Shown in pieces: positions 1 to 6,919 of a stretch of 10,788 bases of DNA. Source of the DNA: Desulfobulbus sp. (GTDB taxonomy: Bacteria > Desulfobacterota > Desulfobulbia > Desulfobulbales > Desulfobulbaceae); the NCBI GenBank assembly GCA_030602145.1, contig JAUWAH010000035.1, forward strand, positions 1-10,788, given 5' to 3'. Below the pieces are notes generated by a model. It was not told where the DNA came from and did no database searches. It saw only the letters and a list, made by a program, of their open reading frames with translations. Both the position numbers and the translations under genes were made by a program. Every line of letters begins with the position of its first letter. Position 1 is the first letter of the stretch.

Positions 1-20
1 CATCGAATCGGAGGGAGAAA

Positions 21-533
21 ATGAGCAGTACACGATGGATGCATGTGGTTGCCTGCATGGTCCTTTTCATGGGACTGAGTCTGACGGGGTGCAGCAAGAA
101 GGCATCGGAAACCGCCCAGCAGGGAACAGGGGCCGAAGGGGCGGGTGTGACGGAGTCGCTGGAGACGCCGGATACGGGCATCATGGAAGGAAGAACCTCC
201 GGACCGATGGTGCCGGTGTACTTCGAGTTCGACAGTTCCAAGATCACCGGTGAACAGGTCCAGCGCATTGAAACCAACGCGGATTTCCTTAAAAAGAATC
301 CCGAGGTAAAGATCCGGATCGAAGGTAATTGCGACCCGCGCGGCACTCAGGAGTACAATCTGGCCCTGGGCGAGCGGAGGGCTCAGGCTGCCAAATCCTA
401 CCTGATCAACCTGGGTGTCAGAGCCGATCGATTGACAACGGTCAGCTTCGGCGAGGAGAAACTGCTTCTGTTCGGTCATGACGAGATTTCCTATGCGCAA
501 AACCGGCGGGATGATTTTGTCATTGTTCAGTGA
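21..533 (+). CDS. pal: Peptidoglycan-associated lipoprotein Pal (OmpA-like)
   Basis: The 170-residue protein is an outer-membrane lipoprotein that anchors the outer membrane to peptidoglycan as part of the Tol-Pal system. An N-terminal signal peptide ends in a lipobox, LTGC, so C24 should be the lipidated residue. A low-complexity Gly/Thr/Glu linker (about 25-62) leads to an OmpA-type peptidoglycan-binding domain (about 65-168). That domain shows VYFEFDSSKI, GNCDPRGT (D105) and the NxxLGxRRA motif (N113, R119/R120), the positions that contact diaminopimelate in this family. Length is normal. The ATG is preceded by GGAGG at 10-14 with six bases of spacing. The family often follows tolB, but the upstream gene is outside the window. 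An intrinsic terminator follows, so pal is probably the last gene of its transcript. Confidence 0.95.
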   Translation: MSSTRWMHVVACMVLFMGLSLTGCSKKASETAQQGTGAEGAGVTESLETPDTGIMEGRTSGPMVPVYFEFDSSKITGEQVQRIETNADFLKKNPEVKIRIEGNCDPRGTQEYNLALGERRAQAAKSYLINLGVRADRLTTVSFGEEKLLLFGHDEISYAQNRRDDFVIVQ

Positions 534-555
534 CAGGCCATCATGAAGGATTGAC

Positions 556-596
556 AACCGGGCAAGGGCGCCTGTCCCTGCCCGGTTTTGTGTTTT
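556..596 (+). terminator. Rho-independent terminator after pal
   Basis: AACCGGGCA (556-564) pairs perfectly with TGCCCGGTT (579-587). The stem can continue by GGG/CCC pairing past one bulged A. A T-rich tail (TTTTGTGTTTT, 586-596) follows. It lies 23 bases after the pal stop and separates pal from the ompH-led gene run. Confidence 0.88.
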
Positions 597-675
597 CATA
601 ACCCGATGCTGCGTACCGGATCAGGCGATTCGGCATGCAGCGTCATGTGTTCAAGAAGAATCAAGGAGTATTACG

Positions 676-1206
676 GTGAACATTTTGAAAAGTTTAGTTG
701 GTTGTCTCGGTGGCCTTTTGATGGTCCTCTCTCTTCTCTTCCACAGTCAGGTGCTGGCAGCGGACACCAAGATCGCCGTCATTGACATGAAGGAGGTCTT
801 GTCCACCTCCACCGCCGGCAAGAGGGCGGAGGGCCTTATCAAGCAGAAGATGGACTCGCTGCAGGCCTCGTTCAAGAGCGAAGAGAACGATCTGCTCGCC
901 CTCCAGAAAGAGATGGAGAAAAAAGGTGCAGCCTGGAGCGAGAGCGTCAAACAGGAAAAAGCAGCCGCATATCAGAAAAAACGCCGTGACCTGGCGGTTA
1001 AGCAGGAAGAAGCCAACCAGGAGCTGAAGAAGCTGCGTGAACAGCACGTCAGTCCCATTCTCAAGAAGCTTGAAGAGGTGGTGAGCAAGGTTGCCGCCAG
1101 CGGTGACTATGCGGTTGTCCTGCCCCGCAATGTGGTGCTGTACGCCACCGATTCGATCGACATAACCAATGCGGTCATCTCCGAGTTGAACAAGGCGATT
1201 AAATAA
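676..1206 (+). CDS. OmpH/Skp family periplasmic chaperone
   Basis: This is a 176-residue secreted protein of the OmpH/Skp family. These are periplasmic chaperones that hold unfolded outer-membrane proteins on the way to the Bam complex. A signal peptide covers about residues 1-29, with a hydrophobic core and an AxA-like site at VLAAD. It is followed by KIAVIDMKEVL, the conserved first beta strand of the family. A long, highly charged alpha-helical/coiled-coil stretch (about 48-140, rich in Lys, Glu and Gln) forms the tentacles, and a C-terminal strand region (YAVVLPRNVVLYA...DIT) closes the body. The GTG start is supported by AAGGAG at 663-668, seven bases upstream. In many genomes skp lies with bamA and lpxD; here it precedes an LPS heptose kinase gene instead. 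Confidence 0.9.
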   Translation: MNILKSLVGCLGGLLMVLSLLFHSQVLAADTKIAVIDMKEVLSTSTAGKRAEGLIKQKMDSLQASFKSEENDLLALQKEMEKKGAAWSESVKQEKAAAYQKKRRDLAVKQEEANQELKKLREQHVSPILKKLEEVVSKVAASGDYAVVLPRNVVLYATDSIDITNAVISELNKAIK

Positions 1207-1239
1207 TTCCGCGCCATCATCCCCATCCAGTCGATACCC

Positions 1240-2241
1240 ATGTCCGATCACATGTTGCGGGAACGGGTCGACCGTTTCGCCGACGCCAGGGTCCTGGTTG
1301 TCGGCGATATCATCGTCGACCATTTCCTCTGGGGGGCCGCCACCCGTATCTCCCCAGAGGCTCCGGTCCCGGTGGTCAATGTCCAGCGCGAAGAGCTTCT
1401 GCTGGGCGGAAGCGCCAATGTGCTGAGAAATATCGTCTCGCTCGGCGGGCATGGGGCGCTGTGCGGCATCATCGGTCAGGATGTCATGGGGGACAAGGTG
1501 CTGGAGTTGGTCGCGAAGCTGGGTGTGTCAACCGATGGGTTGGTTGCCGGGCAGCGGCCGACGACGGTCAAGACCAGGGTGGTGGCCCAGGGGCAGCAGG
1601 TCGTGCGTTTCGATCGGGAGCAGACCGGATCTCCCTCCAGAAGTTCGTTGGAAGCCCTTCTCCATTATCTGGAGGGACATCTCCACCTGTTTGATGCAGT
1701 CATGGTGTCTGATTACGCCAAGGGGATGGTGAGCGAACAGCTGATGACCAGGCTCCATCAGTTGCTCCGGACAGCGCGGGAACGGGAGCAGCGACCGTTG
1801 CCGTTGATCGTGGACCCCAAGCCGGTCAACATGCATCACTTCATCGGCGCCACGGTGATCACGCCCAACCATCATGAGGCCATGCAGATGACGGGGATCA
1901 GGATTGCGGATGAGTCGAGCCTGCTTGCCGCGGCCCGCCATATCCGGGACGATATCAACTGCGATGCGGTGCTCATCACCAGGGGCGAAGCCGGCATGGC
2001 GCTTCTCCAAGCCGACGATCGGCTGGTCACCATTCCGACCATGGCCAAGGAGGTCTACGACGTCACCGGCGCCGGCGATACCGTAGCGGCGACACTTGCC
2101 CTGGGGCTGGCCGCCGGAAGCACGATGCACGAGGCCGCTGTGCTGGCCAATCATGCCGCAGGATTCGTGGTCGGGAAAATCGGAACGGCCTGCGTCACCC
2201 CCGCTGAACGGACGGCGGCCATCACAACGGCGACGATCTGA
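1240..2241 (+). CDS. rfaE1: D-glycero-beta-D-manno-heptose-7-phosphate kinase (HldE kinase domain / RfaE1)
   Basis: This PfkB/ribokinase-family sugar kinase has 333 residues. It is predicted to phosphorylate heptose-7-phosphate at C1, a step towards ADP-heptose for the LPS inner core. Visible motifs are LVVGDIIVDHFLWG (19-32), ISPEAPVPVV (38-47), the substrate-binding GGSANVLRN (57-65), KTRVVAQGQQVVRFDRE (111-127), ITPNHHEA (207-214), and the nucleotide/catalytic loop DVTGAGDT (274-281) with the likely base D280, followed by GTACVTP near the C terminus. It stops where the kinase domain ends. Bifunctional HldE of E. coli carries a C-terminal adenylyltransferase, so here that activity must come from another gene not in the window. 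The ATG lies 33 bases after ompH, and I see no good Shine-Dalgarno before it. ATG 1252 is an alternative start. Confidence 0.92.
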   Translation: MSDHMLRERVDRFADARVLVVGDIIVDHFLWGAATRISPEAPVPVVNVQREELLLGGSANVLRNIVSLGGHGALCGIIGQDVMGDKVLELVAKLGVSTDGLVAGQRPTTVKTRVVAQGQQVVRFDREQTGSPSRSSLEALLHYLEGHLHLFDAVMVSDYAKGMVSEQLMTRLHQLLRTAREREQRPLPLIVDPKPVNMHHFIGATVITPNHHEAMQMTGIRIADESSLLAAARHIRDDINCDAVLITRGEAGMALLQADDRLVTIPTMAKEVYDVTGAGDTVAATLALGLAAGSTMHEAAVLANHAAGFVVGKIGTACVTPAERTAAITTATI

Positions 2242-2280
2242 CCAGCGCCAAAAACGCAACGAAGACGAGGTGTGAAGCGA

Positions 2281-3162
2281 GTGCGACCACGGAGCATGAC
2301 AGGGTTTGGCCGGGGAGAGGCGTCGGCGGACGGCAGGACCTGGGTGGCGGAGATCCGAACCGTCAACCATCGTTTTCTTGATCAGCGGATTATCCTACCC
2401 CGGTTGTTTGCCGCTTTCGAGGAACCGGTCAGGAAAAAGGTGGCCACCGTTCTTGACCGCGGCCGGGTTGATCTCACCTTCAGTCTGCAGGGCATGGCCA
2501 CCGTTGAACCGCAACTGGCGGTCAATGTATCCATTGCCAGCCAATACCGGCGTTGCCTGCAGCAGTTGATCGACGAGCACGGGGTTGCAGGACCGGTGAC
2601 CCTGCGCGATATGCTTTCCCTGCGGGATGTCATCACCCTGGAAGAGCCGAGTGCCGACATGGACGCCGAATGGCCTCTGATCTCCACGGCTCTGGAGGCC
2701 GCCCTTGCCGATTGCGACCGGATGCGTGAGCAGGAGGGGCAGGCCCTGCGCGATGAGTTGCTGGGCCGGCTGGCCAGATTCGAAGCCGTTGTCCGGAGGA
2801 TCGACAGCGCGGTGCCCGAATTACTCCTTCTGCGGCAAGGTGAACTCAGGCTGCGCATCGACCGGTTGCTTGAAGGGGTTGCCCTCGACCCGATCCGACT
2901 GGCCCAGGAAGCAGCCATTCTGGCCGACAAGAGCGATGTTACCGAGGAGATAACACGGCTGGGCAGTCATATGGCCCAGTTCCGCGCCTTTTTGTCCAGC
3001 GAGGAGCCGGTCGGCAGGCGACTCGATTTCCTGCTTCAGGAATTTCTTCGTGAAGTCAATACGTTGTCTTCAAAGATCGCCAGCGCCGATATCGCTCATC
3101 TCGGTGTCGAGATGAAAAACGAAATCGAGAAACTGCGCGAACAGGTGCAGAACATCGAGTAA
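2281..3162 (+). CDS. yicC: YicC family endoribonuclease
   Basis: The product belongs to the YicC/YloC family, members of which are endoribonucleases in E. coli and B. subtilis. The YicC-like N-terminal region starts with SMTGFGRGE and VNHRFLDQRI. The C-terminal DUF1732 part has DKSDVTEEITRLGSHMAQF, the acidic/basic signature GRRLDFLLQEFLREVNTL and VEMKNEIEKLREQVQNIE, all highly conserved. I prefer GTG 2281 (protein MRPRSMTGFG..., 293 residues) because GAGG at 2267-2270 is about ten bases upstream. GTG 2272 gives three more residues but would have its ribosome site almost touching the start. The family usually begins only three or four residues before SMTGFG, which also favours 2281. The gene sits directly before remA and gmk, a widely conserved order. 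Confidence 0.94.
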   Translation: MRPRSMTGFGRGEASADGRTWVAEIRTVNHRFLDQRIILPRLFAAFEEPVRKKVATVLDRGRVDLTFSLQGMATVEPQLAVNVSIASQYRRCLQQLIDEHGVAGPVTLRDMLSLRDVITLEEPSADMDAEWPLISTALEAALADCDRMREQEGQALRDELLGRLARFEAVVRRIDSAVPELLLLRQGELRLRIDRLLEGVALDPIRLAQEAAILADKSDVTEEITRLGSHMAQFRAFLSSEEPVGRRLDFLLQEFLREVNTLSSKIASADIAHLGVEMKNEIEKLREQVQNIE

Positions 3163-3216
3163 TCCGTTGCCCTCCGTCCTCGCGGAGAGCCTCCCTCTCA
3201 ATCCAACGCATCAGTC

Positions 3217-3516
3217 ATGGACAGCAGACTCGTCAATGTCGGTTTTGGCAATGCCGTCAAGATCAGCCGTATCCTTGCCGTCGTCAACCCCGGTTCCTCG
3301 CCGATCCGGAAGCTGAAAGAAGAGGCCCGGATTGAGAAAAAGGTGATCGATGTCACCGAGGGACGTCGGACCCGGGCTATCCTGATCCTTGATTCCGGGC
3401 ACCTGGTCCTGTCCTCGGTGCAGCCGGAAACCATCAACCAGCGTTTGTTGGCGGTGGAGCACGAACAGCGACATCCGGACCTGATCCTCGCACGCGGCAA
3501 GGTCGAAGGCGAATGA
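3217..3516 (+). CDS. remA: RemA/DUF370 family DNA-binding regulator
   Basis: This 99-residue protein matches the RemA (DUF370) family. Diagnostic stretches are LVNVGFGNAVKISRILAVVNP at the start, SSPIRKL, IDVTEGRRTRAILILDSGH in the middle and SSVQPETINQRL near the end. In B. subtilis RemA binds DNA and activates biofilm matrix and osmoprotection genes, but the role in diderm bacteria is much less clear. The arginines of GRRTRA belong to the basic surface that contacts DNA in the family. The C-terminal tail (about 80-99) is charged and not conserved. The ATG has no evident Shine-Dalgarno, but the alignable N terminus (MDSRLVNVGFGN) fixes the start. Its TGA overlaps the gmk ATG (ATGA), implying coupled translation. 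Confidence 0.92.
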   Translation: MDSRLVNVGFGNAVKISRILAVVNPGSSPIRKLKEEARIEKKVIDVTEGRRTRAILILDSGHLVLSSVQPETINQRLLAVEHEQRHPDLILARGKVEGE

Positions 3517-4124
3517 TTGCCGGCGGTCTGCTCCTGGTGGTGTCGGCGCCCTCGGGCTGCGGCAAGACGACCATCGTCAAACGGGTCATGGACACCTTGC
3601 CCGGGCTGGTTTTTTCGGTCTCGCACACCACCCGGTCGCCTCGGCCGGGCGAGGTGGACGGCGTTCATTACCACTTCGTCGACGGCCAGACCTTTACCGC
3701 CATCCGCGGTCGGCAACCGAGCGGTTTTTTGGAATGGGCAGAGGTGCACGGCAACATGTACGGGACCAGCGTCGATGCCGTGGTCGCCAAACAGCAGGCC
3801 GGGCATGACGTCCTGCTCGATATCGATGTCCAGGGTGCCGCCCAGGTTCGGCAACGGGCCAATCCGGTAACCATCTTCATTGCCCCACCGTCGCTTGCAG
3901 AATTGGAACGCCGCCTGAGAGGCCGAGGGACGGAAAGCGACGCCACCGTTGCCGTTCGCCTGCACAACGCCCGCAAGGAGATGGCCTGTGTCGCAGCCTA
4001 CGACTACCTGGTTATCAACGATCGCCTCGTTGAGGCCGTGGAAAGCTTGCGCAGCATCATCATCGCCGAACGATGCCGCCATCGCCGGGCGCCAGATGGG
4101 CAGCCCGCCCGTTGGAGTGTGTGA
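3513..4124 (+). CDS. gmk: Guanylate kinase
   Basis: This cytoplasmic enzyme converts GMP plus ATP to GDP plus ADP, needed for GTP, dGTP and guanine second messengers. The 203-residue protein has the P-loop APSGCGKT (12-19). The GMP-binding region is SHTTRSPRPGEVDGVHYHFV (37-56), followed by FLEWAEVHGNMYGTS (72-86). The Walker-B-like strand is VLLDIDVQGA (100-109), and the lid is RLRGRGTESDATVAVRL (134-150). All expected catalytic positions are present and the length is typical. The C-terminal 15 or so residues are a variable basic tail. It starts inside the last codons of remA (ATGA overlap), and its TGA overlaps the preferred rlmB ATG. I see no rpoZ after it, although rpoZ often follows gmk in other bacteria. 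Confidence 0.96.
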   Translation: MIAGGLLLVVSAPSGCGKTTIVKRVMDTLPGLVFSVSHTTRSPRPGEVDGVHYHFVDGQTFTAIRGRQPSGFLEWAEVHGNMYGTSVDAVVAKQQAGHDVLLDIDVQGAAQVRQRANPVTIFIAPPSLAELERRLRGRGTESDATVAVRLHNARKEMACVAAYDYLVINDRLVEAVESLRSIIIAERCRHRRAPDGQPARWSV

Positions 4125-4924
4125 TGGAAAGGGGGAACAGGAATCCCGAGCCGGCTGCCTGGAGCATGGCGGCTGACGAACCCTCCGATGACCTGATCTG
4201 GGGGATCAATGCGGTGGGCGAAATGCTGGCGCAGGAGGAGAGCGCCATCAGCGAGATTTTTATTGAGCGCGGCAAAGGGGGACCACGCCTGCAGCGGATC
4301 ATTGATCTGGCCAAGGAGCGCGCCATTCCGCTCCGTTTTGTCGACCCGGCCAGAATGCGCGTTCCCCGTCATTGCCGCCATCAGGGAGTGGTCGCCCGGC
4401 AAGGTGCAACTCGGCTCTTGGCCTTTGATGATCTTCTTGGTCGCTTGGGCGGGGCAGAGGGTACGCCCCCGGTACGCATCCTGGCCTTGGATTCTATTCA
4501 GGATCCCCGCAATCTGGGGTCGATTCTTCGCTCTGCCTTGGCGGCCGGGTTTATCGATGTGGTCATGACGCGCGAACGCAGCGCGCCCCTCACCGGCACC
4601 GTGGCCCGCACCTCGGCTGGAGCAGTGGCCCACCTGCGCCTTTATCAGGTCACCAATCTCAGCGATGCGCTCAACCTCTTGAAAAAAAAGGGAGTTTGGG
4701 TGTATGGCGCGGTGGCGGAAGCCGAGGCTGTTTCGATCTATGAGGCCGATTTTTCCGGATTTCTCTGTGTGGTGATCGGCGGCGAAGGCAAGGGCATCCG
4801 GCCGCTGGTGCGCAAACAGTGCGACATGCTGGTAACCATCCCGATGCGGGCAGCCTTCAACTCGCTCAATGCCTCCGTGGCCGCTGCCTTGATCATGTTC
4901 GAGGTCGCCCGCCGTCTCGACTGA
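4124..4924 (+). CDS. rlmB: TrmH/SpoU family 23S rRNA 2'-O-ribose methyltransferase (RlmB-like)
   Basis: This SPOUT-class SAM-dependent methyltransferase has 266 residues. It is predicted to methylate the 2'-OH of a guanosine in 23S rRNA (G2251 in E. coli RlmB). The N-terminal substrate-binding domain begins at LIWGINAVGEML (24-35). The catalytic domain has motif 1, DPRNLGSILRSA (127-138), motif 2, VVIGGEGKGIRPLV (216-229), and motif 3, IPMRAAFNSLNASVA (239-253). Together these make the trefoil-knot SAM site. A start at ATG 4073 would overlap gmk by 52 bases. ATG 4124 is in the same frame, overlaps the gmk stop as TGATG and has GGAG seven bases upstream, so I chose it. ATG 4166 is a further alternative. 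Another TrmH-family target cannot be excluded from sequence alone. Confidence 0.9.
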   Translation: MERGNRNPEPAAWSMAADEPSDDLIWGINAVGEMLAQEESAISEIFIERGKGGPRLQRIIDLAKERAIPLRFVDPARMRVPRHCRHQGVVARQGATRLLAFDDLLGRLGGAEGTPPVRILALDSIQDPRNLGSILRSALAAGFIDVVMTRERSAPLTGTVARTSAGAVAHLRLYQVTNLSDALNLLKKKGVWVYGAVAEAEAVSIYEADFSGFLCVVIGGEGKGIRPLVRKQCDMLVTIPMRAAFNSLNASVAAALIMFEVARRLD

Positions 4925-4969
4925 CAACACCCCGAGCCAGCCCTCCTGCCAGCCGGCCCACCGGTCCGG

Positions 4970-6130
4970 TTATCGTTTCTTATGCAGCTGGGTTCTGAGC
5001 AGGTCCCCCAATGTTCCCATCGATGCCGCTTCCCTGCTTGGCGGTGGCGGAGCGGCCACTTCCTCCTCCTGTTCCTTGGCGATATAATCCTCCGGTGCCA
5101 GAGCCAGCCGCTTCTGGTCAACATTGACGGATTCGATGGTGACCGTCACCTCCTGGCCTCCTTCCAACACTTCCCGCGGATGATTGATCCGCCGGCCGCT
5201 GCCGAGCTTGGAGATGTGAAGCAGGCCGTCGACGCCCGGTTCCAGGGTGACAAAGGCCCCAAAGGGTGTCAGCCGTGAAACCCTGCCCCGATGGATGGAG
5301 CCAACCGGGTAGCGTGCCGGAACCTTGTCCCAGGGATTTTCGGTGGTTTCCCGAAGGCTCAGCGAGATCCGTTCCTTGTCCCAGTCGAGTCGCTTGATGG
5401 TCACCGTCACCTGCTGGCCGCGGCTGAGCACATCTTCGACCCGGTCGGTCTGGCCCCAGGCCAGTTCGGAGAGGGGAATGAGGCCGTCGATGCCGCCGAT
5501 GTCGACAAAGGCGCCGAAATCGCGGATCGAGGTGACTGTGCCGCTGACCTGCATGCCCTCGACGAGTCGATCCTTGAGCTGTTCCCGCTCCCGTTGCCGC
5601 TGCTCCTCCTGGACGGCGCGGGCTGACAGGATGATGTTGCGCCCCTGCCCCCCGAACTCGATGATCTTGAAGGCCAGGGTCTTGTCAAGGTAGGTCTGTG
5701 CGTCTTCCACCTTGCGCACGTCCATCTGTGAATAGGGGCAGAATCCGCGTTGCCCGGCAACCATCACCGAAAAGCCGCCCTTGACCTCGGCGGTGACCTT
5801 GCCCTCTACGGGGATACCCGCCTGGAAGGCCTCTTCGAGTTCGCGGGAGGAGGTCTGGCCGGAACCGATCCGGGTGGTGAACACCATCTCCCCGCCCCTC
5901 GCCGCTAGAAAGAAGACGGCTAACCGGTCACCGATGGCGACCGTCACCGTTCCGTCCGGGCTACGGAGTTCCGCGGCACTGAGAACTCCTTCGCTCTTGC
6001 CGCCGGCATCGAGAAAGATGGTGTCGCCGCTGATGCCGACAACGGTTGCTTCCAGCCGGTCTCCGGGATGAAGCGCGCTACGGGCTGCGGGTTTGTCCTG
6101 GAAGAGTTCAGCAAAGGTTTCGTCACTCAT
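4970..6130 (-). CDS. S1 RNA-binding domain protein with four S1 repeats
   Basis: The 386-residue cytoplasmic protein is built of four S1 (OB-fold) domains at about 22-88, 105-171, 191-260 and 276-345. The first two are degenerate. The third (GTVTSIRDFGAFVDIGGIDG) and fourth (GRVSRLTPFGAFV, VDGLLHIS) carry the classic RNA-binding aromatic/glycine pattern. A charged helix rich in Gln, Glu and Arg (about 172-190) separates domains 2 and 3. The C-terminal tail is acidic, then proline-rich, then basic. Bacterial ribosomal S1 usually has about six domains in about 550 residues, so this is either a short S1 homologue or a paralogue acting in mRNA handling. The ATG has AGGAG at 6137-6141 (complement), six bases away. 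It follows the phosphoesterase gene by 78 bases and converges on rlmB. Confidence 0.88.
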   Translation of the reverse strand: MSDETFAELFQDKPAARSALHPGDRLEATVVGISGDTIFLDAGGKSEGVLSAAELRSPDGTVTVAIGDRLAVFFLAARGGEMVFTTRIGSGQTSSRELEEAFQAGIPVEGKVTAEVKGGFSVMVAGQRGFCPYSQMDVRKVEDAQTYLDKTLAFKIIEFGGQGRNIILSARAVQEEQRQREREQLKDRLVEGMQVSGTVTSIRDFGAFVDIGGIDGLIPLSELAWGQTDRVEDVLSRGQQVTVTIKRLDWDKERISLSLRETTENPWDKVPARYPVGSIHRGRVSRLTPFGAFVTLEPGVDGLLHISKLGSGRRINHPREVLEGGQEVTVTIESVNVDQKRLALAPEDYIAKEQEEEVAAPPPPSREAASMGTLGDLLRTQLHKKR

Positions 6131-6208
6131 GGGTTTCTCCTGGAAAATGCATGAACCGGCTGAGCGAACCGCTTGCTGCCGGCATGATAGTGCTCGATCT
6201 TGGGGTGG

Positions 6209-6724
6209 TCATTCTTCTTCTCGCCATTGATCGCCGACCGTTATCCGGCGGACAGACAGGTCAGCGGTCTCGACGAGGGCAAAGGACGGAGGGGAATCCT
6301 TGCCCAGCAGTTCGCCGGGATTGACCAGCAGGCACCTGCCGAACCGTTCGGCATGGAAGAGATGCGTATGGCCGCAACAGACCAGGTCAAATTCACCGGA
6401 GGCAGCCAGGGCTCGAGCCCATCGCGGATAATGCTCAAGGGCGATGCGCAGATTGCCAGCGGTCAGGGTGCCGTGGGTCCCGTGATGCTGGAGGCGGCTG
6501 TCGGGAGCGGCACAGCGGGTGGCTATCAGGTGGTGGTCGCCGCCATTGTTGCCATAAATAAGGTGGCTGTCGCCGTTGAACTGGTCGAGATAGGCAAGCA
6601 TGAACGGCGAGATCAGGTCGCCGCAATGGAGCAGCAGTTCCGCTCCCTCCTGATTGGCCAGATGCACAGCCCGCCTGAGGTGGGTAATATGGTCGTGGCT
6701 GTCGGAGAGAATGGCGATACGCAT
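6209..6724 (-). CDS. YfcE/MJ0936-type metallophosphoesterase
   Basis: This 171-residue calcineurin-like phosphoesterase has the compact YfcE/MJ0936 architecture. Metal ligands can be read in order: DSH (D8, H10), GDLISP (D36), GNNGGD (N59), the likely H98 in EHYP and GHTH (H119, H121), followed by the characteristic VNPGELL. YfcE-type enzymes hydrolyse phosphodiesters with Mn2+ in vitro, and their physiological substrate is generally unknown. The start MRIAILSDSHDH matches the family exactly, but I see no strong Shine-Dalgarno before the ATG. The gene is downstream of lolA on the same strand and probably shares its transcript. The GNNGGD loop differs slightly from the more common GNCD/GNND form, with the metal-binding Asn kept. 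Confidence 0.92.
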   Translation of the reverse strand: MRIAILSDSHDHITHLRRAVHLANQEGAELLLHCGDLISPFMLAYLDQFNGDSHLIYGNNGGDHHLIATRCAAPDSRLQHHGTHGTLTAGNLRIALEHYPRWARALAASGEFDLVCCGHTHLFHAERFGRCLLVNPGELLGKDSPPSFALVETADLSVRRITVGDQWREEE

Positions 6725-6775
6725 GGAGATGCTGGACAGTTCGGCGGTGCGAAGGTGTTGGTCGGAGCCGGAACG

Positions 6776-6919
6776 TCAGGCGGCGGTTGCACTGAACGGC
6801 GGATCAATCCTCTTTACTCTGCCGGAGACGGGGGAGCAACGCTTTTCCACTCGGGGGTGGCGTACGGCGGGTGCGGCATTGTCCGAAGAGGGGGCAGAAG
6901 CTGGCAAGTGAGCACTCAT
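6776..6919 (-). CDS. Possible 47-residue ORF coupled to the lolA stop
   Basis: An ATG overlaps the lolA TGA (ATGA, 6916-6919) and opens a 47-codon frame (MSAHLPASAPSSDNAAPAV...) ending at 6776. It fills most of the 191-base gap between lolA and the phosphoesterase gene. The product would be Ala/Pro/Ser-rich at the start and basic in the middle, with no signal peptide, membrane segment or motif that I recognise. The ATGA overlap is the only positive evidence. GC-rich DNA often gives such frames by chance, so this may be plain untranslated leader for the next gene. Confidence 0.2.
   Translation of the reverse strand: MSAHLPASAPSSDNAAPAVRHPRVEKRCSPVSGRVKRIDPPFSATAA

Noticed and set aside
694..1452. 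252-codon minus-strand frame opposite ompH and the heptose kinase
   Set aside because: It lies entirely antisense to two strongly supported genes, its product resembles no family I know, and it is rich in residues typical of GC-rich reverse frames.
1528..2370. 280-codon minus-strand frame opposite the heptose kinase and the start of yicC
   Set aside because: Antisense shadow of genes with clear motifs; no motif or ribosome site of its own.
3198..4082. 294-codon minus-strand frame opposite remA and gmk
   Set aside because: Both sense-strand genes are unmistakable; the antisense product is unrecognisable.
4004..4930. 308-codon minus-strand frame opposite rlmB
   Set aside because: Antisense to the conserved methyltransferase motifs; a chance open frame in GC-rich DNA.
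4925..4969. Possible bidirectional terminator between rlmB and the S1 gene
   Set aside because: GC-rich short complementary stretches (CCGG repeats) are present, but there is no stable stem followed by a T-run on either strand.
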